DNA from: an uncultured Collinsella sp.
GTDB lineage: Bacteria; Actinomycetota; Coriobacteriia; Coriobacteriales; Coriobacteriaceae
Reading direction: 5' to 3'
Assembly (NCBI GenBank): GCA_902478825.1
Contig: CABSMK010000054.1
Span: 1 to 10,523, forward strand
DNA: 10,523 nucleotides
The notes under the pieces: generated by a model
The model's input: only the letters and a program-made list of their open reading frames with translations
Told to the model about the DNA's origin: nothing
Database searches by the model: none
Shown here: positions 5,900-10,523 of the stretch, in pieces
Position numbering within the stretch: position 1 is the stretch's first letter
Layout: each line of letters opens with the position of its first letter
Translations under genes and position numbers: made by a program

Positions 5900-7594
5900 A
5901 TGGACGCTATCGTCAAATTCCTTGAAAAACACCAGCCCCTCTTCGACAAAATCTCGAGGAACATTTATCTGGTGGCGATTAAGGATGGCTTTCTCTCGAA
6001 TATGCCAATTGTGCTGTTCTCGAGCCTGTTCCTTCTTCTTTCGACGCTCCCTGCCTATGTAGGCATCACGCTTCCGTCTGAGGTGCTGGATTTCTTCAAT
6101 AAAATCTATGCATATACCATGGGACTTCTTGGCATTATGGTGGCCGGCACCACGGCGAGCTCACTTGCCATGTCGATGAACCGTCGCATGCCTTCGGGTA
6201 AATCTCTCAACCCCACCTCGTGCATGGTTTGTGCCATGTGCGGCATGCTCTTGCTATCGGTGACGAACGATGTTGTCTCGATTGGCGGAGCAGATACATC
6301 TGTTTTTGAAACCGGCTATATGGGAACCAAGGGTTTTCTCGCTGCGTTCGTAGCCGCATTCTTGACCGTTAATATCTATAAGGTGTGCATTAGCCATAAT
6401 GTGACGATCAAGCTTCCCAAAGAGGTCCCTGGCTCTATTGCGCAGAGTTTTCGCGATATCTTTGCATTTGGGTTTTCGATCCTTGCGTGCGCTTTTATCG
6501 ATCTTGCGAGCCGCAAGCTGCTTGCTGTGCCGTTCGCCAATTTGGTATCCGCTCTCATCTCGCCGCTGTTCTCCGCGGTCGACACCTATCCTGGCATGGC
6601 GCTTATCGAAGGCGCGGTCGCGCTTTTCCAATTTATGGGTATCCACGGTGCTTCGGTTGTCATGAGTCCGATCAATGCTGCGCTCTACGGCAATACCGTT
6701 ACCAATCTTGAGGTTTTCCAAGCAGGTGGACACCCGTCAATTGCTCTCACGCAGGACTTTACAAGCTTCATCGGCGGTCTGGGCGGTTCTGGCTGCACGT
6801 TCATCGTTCCTATTATCCTGATCATGTTTATGCGCTCCAAGCAGCTTAAAGCCATGGGCAAGGCATCGATTATCCCGGTGATTTTTGGAGTTAACGAGCC
6901 CGTTATCTTCGGTATGCCGATTGTTCTCAATCCCTATATGTTCGTGCCCTTCCTAGTGGCTCCTATGGTCAACGCCATTATCGGTAAATTTTTCATTGAC
7001 GTCATTGGAATGAACGCCCCCATGTATACCATGCCGTGGGCGCTTCCCGGCCCAATTGGTGCGTTCCTCACCACGGGTCTCGATCTGCGTTCTCTCGTAT
7101 TGATGGCAGTGCTGTTGGTCGTTGACTTTGTGATTTACTATCCGTTCTGCAAGGCGTATGACCATCAGCTTTGTTTGGAAGAGTCTGCAAAGGAGACTGC
7201 AGGAAACTCGGATGCAGATGCTATTGCCGAACAGGAAAATGTCGCAAAAGCTCTCGAGGCGGTAAAGGACAAGGCGGAGCAGATCCGCGTGCTTGTGCTT
7301 TGCCAGGGTGCCGGCACTTCGACTCTCTTGGCAAATGCTCTTCGCGAAGGTGCCGCTGCTAAGGGTATCGATTTGGTTTCTCAGTCCGGTGCGTACGGAA
7401 GCCACTATGAGACGATGGATCAGTACAACGTGATTGTTCTGGCGCCCCAGGCACGCATGTACTATGACGCTATGAAGGCCGATACTGATCGCCTTGGAAT
7501 TAAACTGCTCACCACAAGGGGCAAGGAGTATATCGACCTTACCAACGATCCCGAAGGTGCAATTGACTGGATCGTTCAGGAGCTGGCCAAATAG
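5900..7594 (+). CDS. lacE: PTS lactose-type EIICB permease (LacE-like)
   Basis: This is a 564-residue inner-membrane sugar transporter with a fused phosphotransfer domain, close to the usual LacE length. Residues 1-420 are the lactose/cellobiose-family IIC, with several long hydrophobic segments (about 33-55, 70-92, 108-122, 145-161, 186-203, 300-311, 345-370, 398-415) and signature motifs GIHG (247-250) and GVNEPVIFGMP (330-340). A charged linker follows (about 424-460), then the IIB domain with the phospho-Cys468 in LVLCQGAGTS. The tail AGAYGxHxxxM-like segment, VIVLAPQ, DTDRLGIKL and LTNDPEGA are typical of LacE rather than separate cellobiose IIBs. Start ATG 5900 has AAAGGA six bases upstream; the frame extends to a GTG at 5870 without a better site. 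No IIA gene (LacF) is adjacent. It is divergent from the TIM-barrel/gntR operon and ends in a strong terminator. Beta-galactoside specificity is inferred, partly from lacG nearby. Confidence 0.88.
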   Translation: MDAIVKFLEKHQPLFDKISRNIYLVAIKDGFLSNMPIVLFSSLFLLLSTLPAYVGITLPSEVLDFFNKIYAYTMGLLGIMVAGTTASSLAMSMNRRMPSGKSLNPTSCMVCAMCGMLLLSVTNDVVSIGGADTSVFETGYMGTKGFLAAFVAAFLTVNIYKVCISHNVTIKLPKEVPGSIAQSFRDIFAFGFSILACAFIDLASRKLLAVPFANLVSALISPLFSAVDTYPGMALIEGAVALFQFMGIHGASVVMSPINAALYGNTVTNLEVFQAGGHPSIALTQDFTSFIGGLGGSGCTFIVPIILIMFMRSKQLKAMGKASIIPVIFGVNEPVIFGMPIVLNPYMFVPFLVAPMVNAIIGKFFIDVIGMNAPMYTMPWALPGPIGAFLTTGLDLRSLVLMAVLLVVDFVIYYPFCKAYDHQLCLEESAKETAGNSDADAIAEQENVAKALEAVKDKAEQIRVLVLCQGAGTSTLLANALREGAAAKGIDLVSQSGAYGSHYETMDQYNVIVLAPQARMYYDAMKADTDRLGIKLLTTRGKEYIDLTNDPEGAIDWIVQELAK

Positions 7595-7629
7595 TGGATG
7601 CACTCCGTCGTTGATTCGTCGGTGTATAG

Positions 7630-7664
7630 TACGGCCCCGCAGCTTATTGAGCTGCGGGGCCGTA
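7630..7664 (+). terminator. Terminator of the lacE-like gene
   Basis: Perfect 15-bp stem (7630-7644 with 7650-7664) and five-base loop TATTG, followed by a short T-rich stretch (TTTCGTT). It lies 35 bases past the stop codon. Confidence 0.85.
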
Positions 7665-7708
7665 TTTCGTTGAGTATCTAATTGAGACAATGAGCGCAAC
7701 CGTCGTGA

Positions 7709-8098
7709 GGTCGCATTGGCGCTCTCCGAGTCACCGACAAGCTGCCTTCCATCTATGTGACCAATTCGCTTTCGGTCTTTAACCTGCTCGAGGCGCGCGA
7801 GGGCTGCGACCTGTGCCTCGTGGGCGGTATGTACCGTCGCCGCACTGCCGCTTTTGTGGGGCCAACGGCCGAGGATGCCCTGCGTGCGCTGGGCATCGAC
7901 GCGGCGTTTATCGGTGCCAACGGCATCTTGGACGGTGACGTATCTACGTCCAACATGGACGAGGGCCGTATCCAGCAGCTCGCCTTTAGCAAGGCCGATG
8001 CGCGCTATCTGATTGCCGACTCCAGCAGGATCGGCAGGCGATACTTCTGCCCTCCCCTGCCGGCGCAGAGGTACCGCTTTACAATGACGCGCAAATAA
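7709..8098 (+). pseudogene. Truncated, diverged copy of the DeoR-family regulator
   Basis: From GTGACCAATTCG at 7757 the sequence follows the intact deoR from about 3165 to about 3460, with many silent changes and only about eight residue differences in roughly 93 aligned. The frame is open from 7709, with weak similarity (KLPSIYVTNS against MLPAFRLRIVTNS) before the strong match. The whole DNA-binding winged helix is missing. The last 40 or so residues are replaced by an unrelated tail, ending at TAA 8096-8098 inside the 15-base word shared with 3645-3659. With no HTH it cannot act as a normal repressor. Silent-site divergence says it is an old paralogue or came from a related strain, not a recent duplication. 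Together with the intact gene it brackets the gntR/TIM-barrel/lacE module as a direct repeat. Confidence 0.85.
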
Positions 8099-8135
8099 CT
8101 TTGAGCAACAAGGATGAGGCTATTCTGAGATATGA

Positions 8136-9368
8136 CTAGACTCCGTATTTCGTCTTTATGTCCCTTGAGAATGAATCATAGTCTTCATAGAGTCCCTCTT
8201 TGCTTTCATCCTCGGCGTGGTTTACACGTTCAAGGAGCTTATCCTTTGGAGCCTCTTTTGTTATTGCGGCCTCGCTATCGGGTATTGTGGATTGCAAGAA
8301 TAGTTCTAGAGCATGGACGTCTTTGAGTATGTAGCCCGTCGAACGACCCGCTCCTGTTTTTTCGATTGCGCTGCAACTAACAAGCTGACCGAGGGTTCGT
8401 TTAACGGTAACCTCGCTGATATCGGGGCAGTTGGATCGGATGTCGGATTTCTTAATGACGCCGGGTCTCTGTTGAAATAGAACAGCGATGCGCGCTTGCT
8501 TCGACATGGGACGAGTGCTTGATTCAATTAAGGTACGCTGCTCGAGCTGTCGGTAGGCGGCCAGGGTTGTTCCGAGCATGAAACGGATAAAGGGTACTTC
8601 GGTGTTTTGATTTTCATTCCATCCAGTGGAGCTTGCAGCGAGGGCGTTGTAGTAGAGCGCCTTGTTGTCTTCAATAAGTCGTTCGATGCTGATGTAACGC
8701 GCAACGTCGTATCCAGTCTTTTCGAGTAGCAGCGTTGTAAGGAGCCGGCTCATCCTGCCATTGCCATCGTTGAAGGGATGAATGCTGACAAAATCGAAGA
8801 TGAAGCGGAATGATATAAGGAGGGGGTCGCAAACTTGACGAGATAAGGCGTCGTTGAGGGACCGACAGGCTTCTTCGATAAGTCCGGGGGTTGCTAGGGC
8901 CGAAGGCGGCCTAAAGCGCACAAATCGATTGCCTTGATCGTCGATGGAGATGATTTCGTTATCGCTATCTTTCCAATGGCCCCCATACGAGATTGCTGTG
9001 TGTACCATGAGGTCACGATGCAACTGCAGAATGACCGATGGCGTTACGGGAATGGAATCGTGTTGCTCGTGAATAAGCGACAGCACATCTCGGTATCCAG
9101 CGATTTCTTCCTCTGCGCGGGAGCTTGGCTTGGCGGAATACGCCATGATCGCTTTGAGTCTTTTTTGGGTGGTAACAATTCCTTCAAGTCCGTTGGAGGA
9201 TTGGGTGCTTTGGATCTTAGCTTCCTCCATAAGGGACGATAGAAGTTCGGGTTTGACTTGACTCAGAGCAAGCTGTCGGCCTTTATGCTCGCGTATCGAG
9301 AGGAGGAGGTTGGTGATTGGAGTTGCTTCGAGTTCCGCTGGGACTGTGGTGTAATCGAACTGGCGCAT
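8136..9368 (-). CDS. Fic-domain protein (class II, N-terminal inhibitory helix, C-terminal winged helix)
   Basis: Fic proteins usually transfer AMP from ATP to a hydroxyl of a target protein. The 410-residue product has a Fic_N-type N-terminus (about 1-90) containing SNGLEG (58-63), which fits the inhibitory motif [ST]xxxE[GN] with Glu62 able to block ATP. The Fic core (about 105-270) carries the complete catalytic loop HPFNDGNGRMSR (197-208), with His197 and Arg208. The C-terminal part (about 285-350) looks like a winged helix (SDIRSNCPDISEVTVKRTLGQLV), as in many Fic proteins of Bacteroides and actinobacteria; a charged 60-residue tail follows. The start ATG 9366-9368 has AAAGGAG just upstream. 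The ribosome site touches a 75-bp palindrome that probably serves as operator. No separate antitoxin gene is adjacent, as expected for class II. AT-rich codon use suggests acquisition by transfer. Confidence 0.92.
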   Translation of the reverse strand: MRQFDYTTVPAELEATPITNLLLSIREHKGRQLALSQVKPELLSSLMEEAKIQSTQSSNGLEGIVTTQKRLKAIMAYSAKPSSRAEEEIAGYRDVLSLIHEQHDSIPVTPSVILQLHRDLMVHTAISYGGHWKDSDNEIISIDDQGNRFVRFRPPSALATPGLIEEACRSLNDALSRQVCDPLLISFRFIFDFVSIHPFNDGNGRMSRLLTTLLLEKTGYDVARYISIERLIEDNKALYYNALAASSTGWNENQNTEVPFIRFMLGTTLAAYRQLEQRTLIESSTRPMSKQARIAVLFQQRPGVIKKSDIRSNCPDISEVTVKRTLGQLVSCSAIEKTGAGRSTGYILKDVHALELFLQSTIPDSEAAITKEAPKDKLLERVNHAEDESKEGLYEDYDSFSRDIKTKYGV

Positions 9369-9376
9369 GCGGCTCC

Positions 9377-9451
9377 TTTCGGTATCACGAACATACTTTC
9401 GATATCATAATACCATTAAATGATACCGAAAGTATGTTCGTGATACCGAAA
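9377..9451. promoter_or_regulatory. 75-bp palindrome in the fic promoter region, likely operator cluster
   Basis: Left arm 9377-9408 and right arm 9420-9451 are reverse complements at 31 of 32 positions, around an 11-base AT-rich centre. Each arm holds two half-sites of the form GGTATCA/TGATACC, so the region has four (one with a base change at 9401-9407). TGATACCGAAA recurs in direct orientation at 9421 and 9441, 20 bases apart. A minus-strand -10 candidate TATTAT (9407-9412) lies at the centre, and the left end overlaps the fic ribosome site. Binding of a dimeric HTH protein would cover the promoter. Confidence 0.7.
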
Positions 9452-9505
9452 ACTAGAAACCATGCTTCATAACTGCTTGGAAAGTTCGGATTTGACTATC
9501 TTATT

Positions 9506-9562
9506 GTCTTGATCTGTAACAGGTAGACGGTCGAAAGTGGGCTACGTGTTACAGATTGAGAT
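9506..9562. repeat. 57-nt hairpin repeat, copy 3
   Basis: Arms GTCTTGATCTGTAACA (9506-9521) and TGTTACAGATTGAGAT (9547-9562) pair nearly throughout, with G-T pairs at the ends. The centre begins GGTAG and ends GGCTACG. It pairs with copy 4 after a 23-base spacer, the same layout as at 3678-3815. Confidence 0.85.
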
Positions 9563-9585
9563 CTTTTAGCCCTGGTTGCTCGTTC

Positions 9586-9642
9586 GTCTAAATCTATAAC
9601 AGCTAGGGCCGAAAATCCCTGCTAGATGTTACAGATTGAGAC
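9586..9642. repeat. 57-nt hairpin repeat, copy 4
   Basis: Arms GTCTAAATCTATAACA (9586-9601) and TGTTACAGATTGAGAC (9627-9642) pair with a few mismatches. The centre carries CTAGGG and CCCTGCTAG, which can extend the stem. It lies just past the terminator of lacG. Confidence 0.8.
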
Positions 9643-9666
9643 AAACGGCCCGCTCAAGTCCGAGCC

Positions 9667-9709
9667 AAAAAAAGCCGCATGCGAACCCGTGGAGGGATTC
9701 GCATGCGGC
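9667..9709 (-). terminator. Rho-independent terminator of lacG
   Basis: Perfect 12-bp stem (9674-9685 with 9698-9709), 12-base loop, then seven T on the minus strand (9673-9667). It starts 23 bases past the lacG stop codon. Confidence 0.93.
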
Positions 9710-9732
9710 CGACAGGGGGTATGCGGCAAAAG

Positions 9733-10500
9733 TTAGGCCATGAGCAGGCCGGTCTCCGCGACGTTCTTGTACCAGTACGCGCTCGCCTTGGGATAGCGCT
9801 TCTGGGTCTCAAAGTCGATGTAGAACAGGCCGTAGCGCTTGTTATAGCCGTTGGTCCAGGAGAACTGATCCTGCAGCGACCACACAAAGTAGCCGTCGAC
9901 GTTTACGCCGCCGTCAATCGCCTTGAGGATCCATGCGAGATGCTGACGCATATAGTCGATGCGAGGGGCGTCATCGATAAAGCCGTCCTCGAAGTCGTCC
10001 TTATAGCCCATGCCGTTCTCGGTGATGTAGATCTTCTTGTAGTTGGGGTAATCGTTCTTAATGCGCAGCAGCAGGTCGTACAGGCCCTCGGGATAGATGA
10101 TCCAGTCCCAATCGGTGGTGGGTACGCCTTCGCGCACGCATGACTCGCCCACGCCCTTGAGGAACCAGCGCGAGGAGCCCTTGTCGCCAGTGCCATTGTG
10201 GTTGATGTCGTTTTCGCCCTCGGCGGCGCGCAGGAACTGGCACTTGTAGGTGTTGACGCCCAGGCAATCGTTGTAGGGGAGCGCGGCGGTCAGCGCGGCG
10301 ATGTCCTCGTCGCGGACGTCGAGCTCGCCGCCGGCGATATGGGCCAGCTTGGTCGCAGCCTCCATGGTGTCGGCTGCATAGTGGCCGCGGAAGGTGGCGT
10401 CGAGTACCCAGCGGTTGTTGATGACGTCGGCCATGCGGGCTGCCTCGCAGTCGGCAGCGCTGTTGGGATCGAGGGGATACTTGGGCTCTAGGTTCTGGAC
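9733..10500 (-). CDS. lacG: 6-phospho-beta-galactosidase (GH1), 5' truncated
   Basis: This enzyme hydrolyses lactose 6-phosphate, delivered by the lactose PTS, to galactose 6-phosphate and glucose. The C-terminal 255 of about 470 residues are present. The GH1 nucleophile is Glu161 of the fragment in YITENGMGYKD. The phosphate-binding set of phospho-glycosidases is intact in FSWTNGYNKRYGLF (Ser214, Lys221, Tyr223), and the adjacent Trp215 is the residue associated with galactoside rather than glucoside specificity. HNGTGDKGSS and TDWDWIIYPEGLYD are also typical of LacG. The acid/base Glu, on the missing N-terminal half, cannot be checked. Translation can be extended to an ATG at 10513-10515, but that start (MYKRQ) lies in adapter sequence and is false; native coding begins at 10500. 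It lies on the opposite strand from the lacE-like gene, so the two are not in one operon here. Confidence 0.93.
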   Translation of the reverse strand, partial: VQNLEPKYPLDPNSAADCEAARMADVINNRWVLDATFRGHYAADTMEAATKLAHIAGGELDVRDEDIAALTAALPYNDCLGVNTYKCQFLRAAEGENDINHNGTGDKGSSRWFLKGVGESCVREGVPTTDWDWIIYPEGLYDLLLRIKNDYPNYKKIYITENGMGYKDDFEDGFIDDAPRIDYMRQHLAWILKAIDGGVNVDGYFVWSLQDQFSWTNGYNKRYGLFYIDFETQKRYPKASAYWYKNVAETGLLMA

Positions 10501-10523
10501 CTGTCTCTTATACACATCTCCGA
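10501..10523. other. Nextera transposase adapter, reverse orientation (sequencing artefact)
   Basis: CTGTCTCTTATACACATCT followed by CCGA is the complement of the read-2 Nextera adapter found at 1-33. It creates the false N-terminus MYKRQ on the lacG fragment. Confidence 0.97.

Noticed and set aside
7681..7690. ATTGAGACAA resembling the right end of the 57-nt repeat
   Set aside because: A match of about 10 bases without the TGTTACAG arm is too short to call a repeat remnant.
6953..7699. 248-residue minus-strand frame opposite the lacE-like gene
   Set aside because: No ribosome site or family motif, and it crosses the lacE terminator; the plus strand encodes a clear EIICB.
7691..7724. GAGCGC ... 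GCGCTC hairpin before the deoR fragment
   Set aside because: Six pairs with a long loop and no T-run; may be chance.

Overview
The window is a metagenome-style contig from a moderately GC-rich gut actinobacterium. Protein character and the short hairpin repeats suggest Coriobacteriia, probably Collinsella; this placement is an impression from sequence, not a search result. Both ends are Nextera transposase adapter sequence (1-33 and 10501-10523), so native DNA runs only from 34 to 10500. The two genes at the ends (a YhcH/EbgC-like gene and lacG) are cut by the contig ends.

Left part (34-1480): the 3' end of a YhcH/YjgK/YiaL-family sugar protein with its terminator, a tRNA-Thr(CGT) on the minus strand with promoter and terminator, and an orphan mannose-family PTS IIB. 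The IIB has Tyr where the phosphorylated His should be, and its 3' end runs into a 184-bp element with perfect 33-bp terminal inverted repeats. Next (1476-3560) come galM on the minus strand and a divergent DeoR-family sugar regulator.

Central module (3678-7664): a pair of 57-nt hairpin repeats, a GntR/UTRA regulator and an uncharacterised TIM-barrel-like enzyme (both minus strand), and a divergent lactose-type PTS EIICB (lacE-like, plus strand) ending in a strong terminator. The roughly 356-bp divergent control region holds two copies of a 12-bp motif, each reading toward its own gene, and two longer palindromes. The module is bracketed by the intact deoR and a truncated, diverged deoR copy (about 7709-8098) in the same orientation.

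Right part (8136-10500): a class II Fic AMP-transferase-type protein with a C-terminal winged helix. Its start is overlapped by a 75-bp palindrome (32-bp arms). Then come a second pair of the same 57-nt hairpin repeats, a strong terminator, and the 3' half of lacG (6-phospho-beta-galactosidase).

The genes fit uptake and phosphorylation of a beta-galactoside such as lactose by the EIICB, cleavage by LacG, and mutarotation of galactose by GalM, under DeoR and GntR control. No lactose IIA (LacF), tagatose-6-phosphate gene or mannose-type IIC/IID lies in the window, so partners must be elsewhere. The GntR, Fic and intergenic stretches are visibly more AT-rich than galM, deoR and lacG (about 42-47% GC against about 63% in hand-counted 60-base samples), which suggests they were acquired separately.
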